DNA from: Mycoemilia scoparia
Lineage: Eukaryota; Kickxellomycota; Kickxellomycetes; Kickxellales; Kickxellaceae
Assembly (NCBI GenBank): GCA_027575805.1
Contig: JANBPU010000140.1
Span: forward strand, 183-42,622
DNA: 42,440 nt
Direction of reading: 5' to 3'
Shown here: piece by piece, positions 32,316-42,364 of the stretch
How positions within the stretch are numbered: the first letter of the stretch is position 1
Layout of the letters: each line of letters starts with the position of its first letter
Program-made: the position numbers and the translations under genes
The notes under the pieces: model-generated
What the model saw: only the letters and a program-made list of their open reading frames with translations
Told to the model about the DNA's origin: nothing
Databases searched by the model: none

Positions 32316-32950
32316 TCACTCCTTTTTTCTCACGTACATTTATCTGATCAAAAAGCTTTGGTCTCTTTCTATTGGCAATTTTAACAACAATACATATTTG
32401 ACATTAGACTTTAAATATTGCGAGATTGAACATCATTTGGAGTGCTGTTATTATTATTATTGTGATAATGTTAAACAAGTAATAGTGTGTTGTACAAGAT
32501 AAGGAATAATGTCTATAATTATAATCACTAAAGAAATGGTGATGATGGGAATATACTAAAGATATGATACTAAATAAATTTAAGGGGTTATATATCTATA
32601 ATTGATGTGCTAATATATGCTGTTGATATGGTGGGATCTCACTTGGGATCAGAGGCATATTGTAGGTAGAAATGGGCCCTCATGAGATTTTGGCCCAATC
32701 ACGAGTGAGCCACTTTGCCTAAAGCCTTGCGAAATATGACCATATGGATTCGAAAAGTTGGATAGATAGTGATACGGACTTTTGGATATGTAAGAGAAAG
32801 AAAGTAGATTATATATGTATAAGTAAGTTATGCATGGTGAGAATAGAAATAGAGACGAAGAGGAGTTTTTGGTAGGAGGATTGGTCAAGGACAATGTTAA
32901 TTTTATGTTGGAAAGGTGCAATGCGTGTATGTGTCTCGGCCGATGGATGC
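32316..32950. other. Convergent intergenic region
   Basis: This lies between the stops of MIC19 (+) and the F-box/WD40 gene (-), so both 3' UTRs are here. It contains a family B fragment at 32640-32760. Nothing else is recognised. Confidence 0.55.
32640..32760 (+). mobile_element. Family B fragment, copy B7
   Basis: ATTGTAGGTAGAAATGGGCC, GATTTTGGCCCAATCACGAG and TTTGCCTAAAGCCTTGCGAA follow in the order seen in B1 and reversed B3. Only the 3' half of the family is present. Confidence 0.7.
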
Positions 32951-35900
32951 TTAATTAAACAGGTCTTGGTACTTTACATCGAATCCAAAGTCGTGGATGG
33001 CAATGGACTGGTCCTGAGAGCAGCTGACTATTTTTGTATCGCTGAACTGCAGCTTGAGGACATGGCCCATGTGGTGATCCCCAAGGTTATTGAGAAGTTT
33101 GCCTGTCTGAAGATCCCACACCTTGACTGTGTGGTCATAGCTCCCACTGACAAGGAAGCCTAGCCGCTGGTTGAGCATTAAGGTGCGCACCAAGCCCGTG
33201 TGACCCTCAAATGACCGCACAAGCTGCCCGGTCTGTGCGCTCCACATCCTTATCATGTTATCGCTGCTCCCTGCGACAATATATTCTCCATCATAGTCAA
33301 TGCTGGCAAATCCTCGCTCATAGTCAGAAAGTTTTAATAGACAAGATCCGCTGGGAATGTCCCAGAGCCAAATTGTGCGGTCTCCTGAAGCTGAAACAAC
33401 CTTATCTCCAACTAATTGAACAGAGTTGATGGCAAGATTGTGGCCACGAAGAGTCTTTATATACTTGAATGTTTTGCGGTCCCACACTTTGACCGTGCAA
33501 TCCTTGGAACATGTTACTAAATATTTGTCATTGAACTTGAGACCCAGAACTGAGTCGCTGTGATTCAGCACATGCAGCCGCTTGCCGGTCGGGATGTCCC
33601 AGACAATGATGGTCGAGTCGCTGGACCCAGAAACCAGGGTATCGCCCTCAAACTGCAGGCACAAGACCGAAGCTCTGTGGCCTCGAAATGTACGCTGCCG
33701 CTTAATATCATAGTGGTCTGACATATCCCACAGATACAATCGGCGATCGCGGCCCCCTGTTATGAGTTTACCCTTATTGTCAAACTGCAAACAATAAATG
33801 CTGTCTTCATGCGCACGCTGCCACATGATGGACTTGTGCTTGCCTCGGCGCCAATTCATCTCGAGATGATGTCTGTACTTGAATACCCTGAGCCAATCGA
33901 TTTCGGTCACTGCGGTTGAAGACAAGTAGTGAGAGAACTGCTTAGGCATCCATGGCGAACTTGCCAAGTGTGACTGAGGCAGAGGGTACGGTGGCATGGG
34001 CGGTGGCATAAGATCCTTGGGCGAAAAGGACCTTTGTGATTTCACTGTTGTTGCTATCGATGGCCCAGGAACAGCATTTAATGGCGAATAAAGCCCACCA
34101 TTGTTATTTCGAGGTGGTGGTACCAGGGGGCCAGCACCGATTGCTGCCTCCCTAAAGTCAAAGGCCGGTGAGTTGGGTAGGCTCTTGCTCCCTGGGGTTG
34201 CCAATGTTTCAGTGCTGCTGCTACCAGTGCGGGCAGCGGCAGCGGCTGCTGCTTTGTTCCTTCTTATCGGGATCTGGTTGTTGTTTTTGTTTTGGTAAAT
34301 ATATGGTGATGTGATGTTTGATGGACTAGCAGCAGCAGCAGCAGCAGCAGGATCGTGGGAATGCAGGTCAGAAGACGATAACCATGAGTTGTTACCTGAT
34401 ATTGGCGAGTATGGCGTATGCGCCCTGCTGCTACCACAAACTGCGCCATTTTGTTCCCCTGAAGCGGATGTAGCTGTAGTATTATTCCTATGAAGCTGCA
34501 TCATACTTGGTGAAAAAGTTGCTGCACCAAGATTAGCAGTTCTGTGAGACTCTCTGTTGAAGGTCATGGCAGTACCACTATTACTATTAGCAGCTGAGGC
34601 AGATGCTGGGTTGCGCAAATGGTGTACAACAACAGCCTCTTCAGAGGCAGTCTCTTCTACTTGCATTGCACTGTCACTGATATTTCCATCCTCAACCATT
34701 CCGTCATCAGACCCTATGATATTATTACCCATGTCATTCGAACTACCCGCATCACTGCCACTGTTGGCTAATGGGGTTGAGGCAGTACGTGTTAATGTTG
34801 TGGTAGCGGCGCTCTGTCCGAAGACCGCTGCCGTTGCTGCCCGCTGGACGGCTGTTGCCTGATATTGATGCGGTATACTATGGTAACGATGCTGGTGTGG
34901 TGATGGGCAGCTCAAACGTTTCCGACGAGAATTCGATGATGCGATTCTCTTGCGCAGTGCATCCTCATCAACCCGATAGCCATGCGAATAAAACAGCGAT
35001 TTCCACAATATGCTATCTCTGGACGCATTCCTCCATGACTGGCACACAAGCGACACATTTGAAACAACCTCCAGGGCAGGAAGATAGCTGAATATGTTAA
35101 TAATGAGCTCATGCGGTAAAACAGCGACAAAATCCCACTTCTCAAGCGCATTTAGCTGCGAAATTACTGGCTGCATGATATCCAGAGGTACGTCCAGCAG
35201 CAGTTGCCCAGCCAGTTCTGCACGAGATTCAGGGGACAGGGACTGGCATAAGGCTGAGACGACTGCAGGTACGTTTGGATCAAAGGGTGAGTTTGGAAAG
35301 AACCTTGTATCGGGCGTTTGGGGAGTCAAAAGGTTGTAAATGGGGTTGTATTGGTGGTGGTGGTGGTGGTGGCTATAGTAAAATGCATCAGCAGCAGTGC
35401 CGTTTATATTGGGGCTCTTTGCGGCATTATCGATGTTGTCATTATAGCTATTTTTATTGTTGCTATGCCGCTGTTGGTGGGCCCACATGCGTCTTCGGGC
35501 ACTGACTCTTGAGCCTATTTCCTGGTGCTTTAAAATTGATAATGGTGCAGGCGAAAGTGCCGTGCCACTGTCAGGGACTCCTTTCGCACCTGCCTCTGCT
35601 GCTGTTTTTGACAAAGTGGCTGGTGAAGGAGAGGTAGGAGACATCAAACCACCACTGTAGCGGTTGTGTTTTTTCCGAAACATGTCGAGGTTGCTGTTCT
35701 TTTGTTTATGGAAATGGCTGGTAGTGGTGTTGCTGTTGTACTGATATGGATCAATATTGGCACAATTGTGGTGATTGTTATTAGGAGAGGCTGGATCATT
35801 AGGGTTATTTACATTATAGTAGTGCCTCTGTTGGTGCTGATGGAAAGGTAATGTGGAAGTGGAAGAGAAAGAGGAATATGATGTGCTAGTGGCGGCAGCA

Positions 35901-36073
35901 TTGGATGAGCTGTAAAGACCAGTTGCATGAACTAAATTGGGAGTGGTGGTAGCAGCAGCAGCAGCAGCAGTAGTAGTAGGCTCATTTGCTAGTACTGTAA
36001 TATTGGGAATGAAGGAAGATGAAGAGGGCCCTCCTTGATTTGACAATTGGTGGTGGTGAGATTGCTCCATCAT
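32951..36073 (-). CDS. F-box/WD40-repeat protein, beta-TrCP/Lin-23-like architecture
   Basis: 1040 residues, single exon, from the first of two adjacent ATGs. Residues 1-280 are low complexity (His, Asn, Ser, Ala runs). The F-box is about 314-360 (Leu-Pro-His-Glu-Leu-Ile-Ile-Asn-Ile-Phe, Val-Cys-Gln-Ser-Trp, Leu-Trp-Lys-Ser-Leu). A disordered stretch follows, then Asn-Trp-Arg-Arg-Gly, the lead-in seen before the propeller in beta-TrCP. Seven WD40 repeats fill about 750-1035, with Ser-Gly-Ser-Ser-Asp, Ser-Ala-Ser-Gly-Asp-Arg-Thr and Trp-Asp repeats. Such proteins present phosphorylated targets to Skp1-Cul1 ubiquitin ligases. The 380-residue disordered insert between F-box and propeller is unusually long for the family. 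It is divergent from the F-box/LRR gene at 39444. Confidence 0.93.
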   Translation of the reverse strand: MMEQSHHHQLSNQGGPSSSSFIPNITVLANEPTTTAAAAAATTTPNLVHATGLYSSSNAAATSTSYSSFSSTSTLPFHQHQQRHYYNVNNPNDPASPNNNHHNCANIDPYQYNSNTTTSHFHKQKNSNLDMFRKKHNRYSGGLMSPTSPSPATLSKTAAEAGAKGVPDSGTALSPAPLSILKHQEIGSRVSARRRMWAHQQRHSNNKNSYNDNIDNAAKSPNINGTAADAFYYSHHHHHHQYNPIYNLLTPQTPDTRFFPNSPFDPNVPAVVSALCQSLSPESRAELAGQLLLDVPLDIMQPVISQLNALEKWDFVAVLPHELIINIFSYLPALEVVSNVSLVCQSWRNASRDSILWKSLFYSHGYRVDEDALRKRIASSNSRRKRLSCPSPHQHRYHSIPHQYQATAVQRAATAAVFGQSAATTTLTRTASTPLANSGSDAGSSNDMGNNIIGSDDGMVEDGNISDSAMQVEETASEEAVVVHHLRNPASASAANSNSGTAMTFNRESHRTANLGAATFSPSMMQLHRNNTTATSASGEQNGAVCGSSRAHTPYSPISGNNSWLSSSDLHSHDPAAAAAAASPSNITSPYIYQNKNNNQIPIRRNKAAAAAAARTGSSSTETLATPGSKSLPNSPAFDFREAAIGAGPLVPPPRNNNGGLYSPLNAVPGPSIATTVKSQRSFSPKDLMPPPMPPYPLPQSHLASSPWMPKQFSHYLSSTAVTEIDWLRVFKYRHHLEMNWRRGKHKSIMWQRAHEDSIYCLQFDNKGKLITGGRDRRLYLWDMSDHYDIKRQRTFRGHRASVLCLQFEGDTLVSGSSDSTIIVWDIPTGKRLHVLNHSDSVLGLKFNDKYLVTCSKDCTVKVWDRKTFKYIKTLRGHNLAINSVQLVGDKVVSASGDRTIWLWDIPSGSCLLKLSDYERGFASIDYDGEYIVAGSSDNMIRMWSAQTGQLVRSFEGHTGLVRTLMLNQRLGFLVSGSYDHTVKVWDLQTGKLLNNLGDHHMGHVLKLQFSDTKIVSCSQDQSIAIHDFGFDVKYQDLFN

Positions 36074-37987
36074 ATTTTTGCTCTGGATAAACTCTCAGAG
36101 AAATGGTTGTATGCTAGCAGTAGCAATGCTAACCGTAGAAACGGCAACAAAACGTTACCAAGAAACTAGTTTGAATATAGGATACTTTTGTGTATATGCT
36201 AAGCACTCTCACCAGTAACAACAACAATAATAACAACAATAATAATATTATTATTACTATTAGTATGACAACAACAATCGCCGATACACACTATACTCTA
36301 CAAGGACAGGGCAGGAACAGTCGTTGCTAGGGCTCTTTGTTGTGCCTATATAGTCTCTGTCAGAGTGCGATTCGATAGAGAGCAACTGGAGAGTCAAGGT
36401 CGCAGCAGTCCCAACTAGCAATCGGCAGTATGAAATAAAAGAATGGCAGGTATGGACCACAGCAGAGCAGCCTGTCAAAAGAGAGAGAAAGAGAGAGAGA
36501 AAGTTCAAGTTAAAGAAGTAGCAACAAATGATGAGAAAGAGAGAGAGGCAAAAGAATGACAGAGGAGGGAAGGTAAACTCAATTGAGGCAAAAAATGTTG
36601 TTCAGGTGGTTGTGGTGGCACATACACCGAATAGAGCCTATTCTTGGACCTTGTGTCTTGTCTGTGTCAGGATGATGGGTATTCACACATCCCTCACTCC
36701 TCTCCCAGGCGTTTGTGAGATTTTCAATTAAACGGCTTTTAGTAGTTACACACACACTGGGCTCGCCTATGCCCGTCATGCTGCTGCTGCTGAGAGAGTG
36801 AACTCCAAACGCCTCTGAGATGTGCGAGCCTGCGTATAAGCTAAAGATTGATGGGAAAAGAAACCACGCATTCCTATTATTGCGTATATGCGAGAGCTTG
36901 CGACTTCTCTCTCAGGCGTATTTATGTGTGGGCGGAAGAATGGACGGACAGAAGAGCATTCTTTGCTTCTCACTAGCCGACACTCGCGCGTGTGTACCCA
37001 AAAGATTCTATATTAAAACCTCTCGCTATTTTTCAGATTAACAGAGTGGTTGGTTCCGTGTGGGAAAAACGCCTATATCTGTGATTTGCCGGAAACCCCT
37101 CCCTGGCCTTTGACTGATCAGTGTTCAGCCCAAAGTCCTGGGGGTAAGCCTACAATAAGCATGTGTGCGAGGGTCTGTCTGTTGTGGATAAGCCCTGTGC
37201 ACTGCTGCTACTCCCACACTACTGGCTCGATCACCACAACTGTAAACAGACCCCAGCAGGCATCTCATGTTCAAGTTCCTGTTTCTGTTTTCCATTCTGG
37301 GTGTCCAAACCAAAAATATAAGCGTGGTCTCTGCCAAACACCTTGAAGCCTCTCTTCCCCAATAATCCCCCATAAATAGATCCGGCCGCCCCATACCGGT
37401 TCGAGCGAATGGCAGGCATATCAAAACTACTCACCACCACAGCCACTTTTAAATGATATGCGCACTGCGACTTTTTTCATGATCAAATGCTGCTAAAATC
37501 ACACCACGCCCACCCATTCGAACTTGGTATATCGGCTGCGCCAAGCTTCGTTTATTAGCAGAGACCAATTTTACTGTTGCTTAAAGCATGGGGAGTACAG
37601 AAGTTAATTAATAACCTCAGTTGGGACATTTGCACTGAATGCCCCCTCGTCCTTCTTTCTTTAATCAAGCAAGCAAGCAAACCAAATGTAGCTGCTTCCT
37701 GGGGAAGATCCACATTACAGTTTATTAGTTTTCATTGTCAAGACATTAATTCAAATGCACATTTATGCGTTTTTGAAATCAGTCTTGGTGTATTCTGTCT
37801 CTCCCCCGAATCACTCTGAGTCTTTATTTCACGCCGAAATTGCCCACCACAACATATATTTGAATATATGCTATCTTGCGATAATTGCAGTATATGCGTG
37901 CTCTCACTCACTCACTCACTCTCTTCTTATAGCATATAACTTGTTGGTCGTAGTGGCTCGAAATTTTTCTTAAATGCGTTTACATTT

Positions 37988-38084
37988 GGGTAGTTATTTT
38001 TGAAGGGCTATAGAATCACTCATTTGGCTGGGATTGCCCCTTTAATCGTTGGCCACCAAAAGTCACCCTTCAAAAATTATGATC
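37988..38084 (-). mobile_element. Family A element, copy A7
   Basis: Left end TAGTTATTTTTGAAGGGC and right end TCACCCTTCAAAAATTATGA plus TC. A perfect CATTT duplication flanks it (37983-37987 and 38085-38089). The core GATTGCCCCTTTAATCGTT and GGCCACCAAAAGT is the reverse complement of the A6 core. Confidence 0.88.
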
Positions 38085-38506
38085 CATTTGATTCCTGAAA
38101 TAAGGTCACACATATTATATGTGTTTATTTATTAGTCTTGCGTGGTCGTGTGTGTGTATGCGTGTGCAGGAAGGTTATCGATTTTATCGATTTCAGCTAG
38201 CCTCTTTTAGTCATCTTCTTGGCTAAAATCTATGTGTGTGTGCCAAGGAAAGCGTGGTATAAACTGAACTGCGGTCCACCATTAGGCTTTCATCATGTAT
38301 ATATGCGTTGGCAGTTCTCAATGTTAGGTGGGCTTCCTAATGCCATTACGGGCATTTGTGCGGATCTTTCATGATCTTGACATCCTGAAAATCACTTTCC
38401 AAAAAAATCTTTTTGAAAACTATTAGCGTTTCTCCCACCCACTATCTGAATTGCTATTGGTATCAGCGAAACGGAGAGAGCAGCACTTTGAATTGTCATG
38501 CTATGC

Positions 38507-38900
38507 TTATGTGTCCAGAATGCCACTTTGGCCCTTTTTCAAGCCACCACTACCAGAAAAGAGTTGGCTAGCAATCTCAAAGGTAGATCTCCAAGCTATC
38601 AGTGTGTTCAATATCATAATTCTCTTTGTTTATGACTAGGCTCGCCGTCGCTGGCTTCTAAAGTATCTACAGCATTTCTCCACTTATTTGCATTTACAAT
38701 CAGCCTCAGGCTCTGTGACTGACAAAGGCCCGTCCGTCCCCAATCATTCTCAAGCTCTATACGTTGCAAAACAAAGTCAGAGAGCCCATCATTACTTAAT
38801 ATTTTGAGCATAGATTCCATGTGTCCAAAGGCCTTGTGGTCTGCAAACAATGGTCAAGAATGGGACTAGATGCACTGCATTGGCCTTTACTTACAGCCTT
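38507..38900 (-). pseudogene. Possible gene relic or small spliced gene, unidentified
   Basis: A minus-strand frame after the acceptor TTTGCAG (exon from 38840) runs to a TGA at 38614 and reads like a real charged protein (Leu-Ser-Asp-Phe-Val-Leu-Gln-Arg, Glu-Asn-Asp-Trp-Gly-Arg, Ala-Asn-Lys-Trp). A consensus donor GCT|GTAAGT sits 54 nt upstream (38894), a normal intron size. At the stop, an overlapping ATG (38617) opens another frame of 36 codons to 38507 that also looks protein-like. The upstream side of the putative intron is not open in the matching frame. A frameshifted relic of a larger gene is my preferred reading; a chance frame is possible. I recognise no family. Confidence 0.3.
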
Positions 38901-39443
38901 CACCATGCTTTTAACCACAGGTCATGTGAGATGTCCAATTATTTCTGAATGCACAGGCAAAAATACATTTCAAGTATCAGTGGCTCAAAAGTCCTTGCAC
39001 ATGCATTCTTGTTAGACCTCAGAGTTAGAAAGGAAGCTTTCTTAATTGCTATCTAAAATCACCCACACGATCAGTGTGGTCATCACACCCCGGCCCACAC
39101 ACTACTCTCAGCCCAGTCCAGCCCAGTGCAGTCCAGCCAAGCCAAGTGAGGCTCACATATAACACTCAAAATAATCATGCCTTGCATTGCCATCACAACA
39201 TTCCTTTACTTTCTTGCCTTTAAACAATAACAATAGTACTAGTAATATATATACATAAAAGTTGCAGATAGAGATATATTGCTCTTTGCAAACCCCCCTT
39301 TCTCCCTTTCACTCTTGCCTCCTTGTTTATATACATATACATATACATTCATATTCTCCACCTTTTTCAATTTGCCTTTGAAACCACACCTCCTCTTCCC
39401 CTTTATAAATATCACAAACTATAAAGAGGTTGCAAAGAAGAAA

Positions 39444-41822
39444 ATGCAAGGCAATGGACGGTCAGCGCCTGTCTGCTCTTGCTACAAAGCACACAACAAC
39501 CCAGAAAACCATGTACCAACATGTCCGTGCTATCAGCCCAATGAGGAAGCCAGCAACTTTCTCCCCAAGCGTCGAGGAAGCAACAGCAACAACAAGGCCT
39601 CAACTTTATCACTTGACAGTTGCAGCAATTACAGTTACAGCGATTATGAGTATCAAAGTGGTCATTCAAATGTGAACCCTTGTCTCAATAATACCAGTAG
39701 TGGTGGCGGCGGCGGCGGCGGAAGATATTACTATTATGGCCAACAATTCGATTCAACAAGCATTGAAGGCATGTTTCCACCAAGACCCCCTTCAATTGCC
39801 ACCTCGCTGACTTCAGTATCATCGTTTCTAGACTCTGTGATTGAGGAGCCAGGTGGCGGTGCTGGCAATAATAGTAGCAGTATCGCTGGCGATGCTGCTT
39901 CTGCTTATAACAGAGCTACTAATAGCAACGGTTTACACAGGCATACGTTATCGACCATATCCAATACATCATCCATAGCATCATGTGCCCAAACAATGTC
40001 AACCGAGATCTTTCACAGAATATTTTCCTATCTGGATATGGCTGATCTCAAAGAAGTTGCTGTTGTGAATCGGGAATGGTACTCGATGGCCGTTTCTGTT
40101 ATATGGAGGAAAATGGTAGTTCCAATGGATAAGCGTGTTCTTTCGGGAATGAAGAGTGTGTTGGCCATTCATGGCCACAGAGTCCATGAATTGGTCATAG
40201 TGCCCCCTGATAGTATAACAAATAGTTTGCCATTATCTCGCCGTACCAGCATAACGCCTGCTACTACTGCATCTGTTGGCGGTGCTACAACTACAAGTTC
40301 TGGAAACAACAACAGCAATAATAACAACAACAATTCATTGAATCGAAATAGTCAGTCGTTTTCGTATCATACACGGTCAAGATCAAACTCTATTAGCTCC
40401 ACGCCCCAGATGAACTCACTTGGATCGATCAACCTCCCACCTAACCAAAATAACAGTAACAACAGCTATTACTATAATCACCAGTCAAGTCAGAGCTATG
40501 TGTCTGAATCCTCTATTGGCAGCTTTTCTAATGCTGGCCGAAGACATTTCCGTACAACACCATCGCCATCGCCATCATTATCGCCTTCAAGAAACACGCC
40601 GATTCCTGGAACACCAGGGATTGGAAATATGCCTATCGAAAGCATCCCATTATCGATGCCACTTCCTTCCATATCTGGCTCCTATGGCTCCCAATCTTCA
40701 GCAACATTTGGTGGTCCGCCACAACCCATCCCATTTAACGCATCAAATACCAATAACAACAATACATCCACTAATAACAATTCTAATACCACGCCAAGAG
40801 AAAGCGTTGCAAGCACGCCAACTCAACCAACGAGCATCCTCCACAACTATCCAGTAACCGGAACGCCATCACAACCCCCTACCAGATACATCGAAGTCTC
40901 AGAAAGCACGATAGCACGACTCCACAGATACATGGAAGCATACTGCCCCAACGTAATGCGGCTTACAGTCCTAAATCCACTCGGAATTGGCAACCCCGAG
41001 CGAAGATACCACCTCCTGGATCGGTTCTTTGATATTTACCCAAGCATTGACCAGATCGACGTGAGCCAATTCATTATGTGGGAACCAAACCCACTCCGGG
41101 CAATCCCAGAAAAGCTACACGCCTTGCGAGAACTCGATGTCTCAGGTCGTGTAGAATTAAGCGACTCGGATATAATTCCAATTATTCAAGGTTGCTTGCG
41201 GCTAACAACGCTTAAATTAAGAGCAACAAATATTAGTGACACGACAATCAAAAACATTGTCGACCATCTCAAAAACACGATCCAGCATCTCAATATCAGC
41301 GGATGTAGAGTAACATCGATAGTAATGGCCCATCTGGCAACACATTGTCATGCTTTAAAAGTTTTAAGGGGGTGGTCGTGTTTGCCATTGGGCGATGATT
41401 TCCTTTTAGCACTGAAGCCCAAAAACCTGCCATGTCTCCAAGTACTTGATCTTAAACATGTGTTTGGGTTCAGTGCCGAAGCAGTGCAGAAAACTTTTGG
41501 ATGGAACGATTGGCCTCAGCTTCAATATCTTCGGATCCATTATAAAGGAGATATGCAGAAATTGGCGGGTCTGTTGCCACATTCAGTACAAAAGTTGTAT
41601 CCAAGCAACAACAACAACAATGCCAGTAGTGGCAATACTGCTTCGGATACTAATAGCTTGAATAATCGTGGTACTGACATATCTGCTTCTGATGATAACA
41701 ATGGGAGTAATAATAGTAATAATAATAATACCAGACAGAACCAAACAGTGGCTACTATATCGACTATAACAGCAACATATAGTCCAGTATCGCAATCCAC
41801 AACTGCACGACAGCAGCCCTAA
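39444..41822 (+). CDS. F-box protein with C-terminal leucine-rich-like repeats
   Basis: 792 residues, single exon. I place the start at the ATG at 39444; the frame stays open upstream but that part is a T-rich leader with no ATG. The N-terminus has two Cys-x-Cys pairs (Cys11/13 and Cys27/29). The F-box is about 183-230 (Met-Ser-Thr-Glu-Ile-Phe-His-Arg-Ile-Phe-Ser-Tyr-Leu, Val-Asn-Arg-Glu-Trp, Ile-Trp-Arg-Lys-Met). Residues about 250-470 are Asn/Ser/Pro-rich. From about 480 to 715 comes a leucine-rich solenoid (Leu-Arg-Glu-Leu-Asp-Val-Ser-Gly, Leu-Lys-Leu-Arg, Leu-Asn-Ile-Ser-Gly-Cys), then a Ser/Asn tail. Same general design as the gene at 9995 but not a close copy. Probable substrate adaptor of an SCF ubiquitin ligase; target unknown. 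Confidence 0.9.
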   Translation: MQGNGRSAPVCSCYKAHNNPENHVPTCPCYQPNEEASNFLPKRRGSNSNNKASTLSLDSCSNYSYSDYEYQSGHSNVNPCLNNTSSGGGGGGGRYYYYGQQFDSTSIEGMFPPRPPSIATSLTSVSSFLDSVIEEPGGGAGNNSSSIAGDAASAYNRATNSNGLHRHTLSTISNTSSIASCAQTMSTEIFHRIFSYLDMADLKEVAVVNREWYSMAVSVIWRKMVVPMDKRVLSGMKSVLAIHGHRVHELVIVPPDSITNSLPLSRRTSITPATTASVGGATTTSSGNNNSNNNNNNSLNRNSQSFSYHTRSRSNSISSTPQMNSLGSINLPPNQNNSNNSYYYNHQSSQSYVSESSIGSFSNAGRRHFRTTPSPSPSLSPSRNTPIPGTPGIGNMPIESIPLSMPLPSISGSYGSQSSATFGGPPQPIPFNASNTNNNNTSTNNNSNTTPRESVASTPTQPTSILHNYPVTGTPSQPPTRYIEVSESTIARLHRYMEAYCPNVMRLTVLNPLGIGNPERRYHLLDRFFDIYPSIDQIDVSQFIMWEPNPLRAIPEKLHALRELDVSGRVELSDSDIIPIIQGCLRLTTLKLRATNISDTTIKNIVDHLKNTIQHLNISGCRVTSIVMAHLATHCHALKVLRGWSCLPLGDDFLLALKPKNLPCLQVLDLKHVFGFSAEAVQKTFGWNDWPQLQYLRIHYKGDMQKLAGLLPHSVQKLYPSNNNNNASSGNTASDTNSLNNRGTDISASDDNNGSNNSNNNNTRQNQTVATISTITATYSPVSQSTTARQQP

Positions 41823-42104
41823 AAATGTTAGAAATGTTTATTTTGCTATTTTTGAACAATAATATCCAAGCTTATTCATTGTGACAAATACACATCTTCC
41901 TCATCATCATTGTACAGATTTGAATCCAATAGTGATAATAGTAAAAGCATCAATTATCTGGAAAAACAACTACTATTAATAAGGATAATAAAATGCGATT
42001 ATTCAAGAAAAGAATGCTTTTGGTTGCATAATATTAGACGTATTTTTCAGATTATAATTCAAATTTGTTTTTTTAAAAATGAACAAACAGTTGTCACATG
42101 GAAA

Positions 42105-42250
42105 GATTTCACTATTGATCGAATCTATGTTGAGCAGAAATGGGCCCTCGTCAGGTTCCGCTCCAATCATCAGGAAGTTGCGCATATCAAAAGATCCTTG
42201 ATCCAGCCAAATTCCTGGAACCAACTTTTCTGCCTACTATACTTTCGATA
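42105..42250 (+). mobile_element. Family B foldback fragment, copy B8
   Basis: TTGATCGAATCTATGTTGAG and CAGAAATGGGCCCTC match the B 3' half. The other end (TTTTCTGCCTACTATAC, then TTCGATAATATCAA) is an inverted, diverged copy of the same motif, giving a foldback of about 145 bp. Confidence 0.7.
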
Positions 42251-42307
42251 ATATCAAGTAATTTTTTACCATTATAAGTATTTAAACGTATATTTAATAA
42301 TAGGGGA

Positions 42308-42354
42308 AATGACAAAAATGTCTAGCTTTTTTAAAATAATGACAAAAATGTCTA
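42308..42354 (+). repeat. Two 17-bp direct repeats 30 bp apart
   Basis: AATGACAAAAATGTCTA occurs at 42308-42324 and again at 42338-42354. Each unit contains the inverted pair GACA...TGTC. It abuts the family C copy and may be part of the same longer repeat. Confidence 0.8.
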
Positions 42355-42364
42355 CCCTCTGATT

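Larger units (their letters stand above)
36074..39443. other. 3.4-kb divergent region between two F-box genes
   Basis: It should hold both promoters. GA repeats lie near 36480-36545. A mixed, GC-richer stretch (36590-37450) has several TGTGTG and CACAC tracts and a 65-codon minus-strand frame at 37231-37424 without known domain. Element A7 is at 37988-38084, TTATCGATTTTATCGATTT at about 38176, a possible gene relic at 38507-38900, and CAGCCCAGTCCAGCCCAGT-type repeats at 39105-39150. A T-rich leader precedes 39444. Confidence 0.5.

Noticed and set aside
37396..37410. GGTTCGAGC resembling a tRNA B box
   Set aside because: The following bases do not complete the T-arm consensus and no cloverleaf or A box is present at the right distance.
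39279..39443. N-terminal extension of the F-box/LRR protein from a TTG codon
   Set aside because: The extension lacks an ATG and encodes a Phe/Leu/Pro/Thr-rich string from a T/C-rich leader; the ATG at 39444 is preferred.
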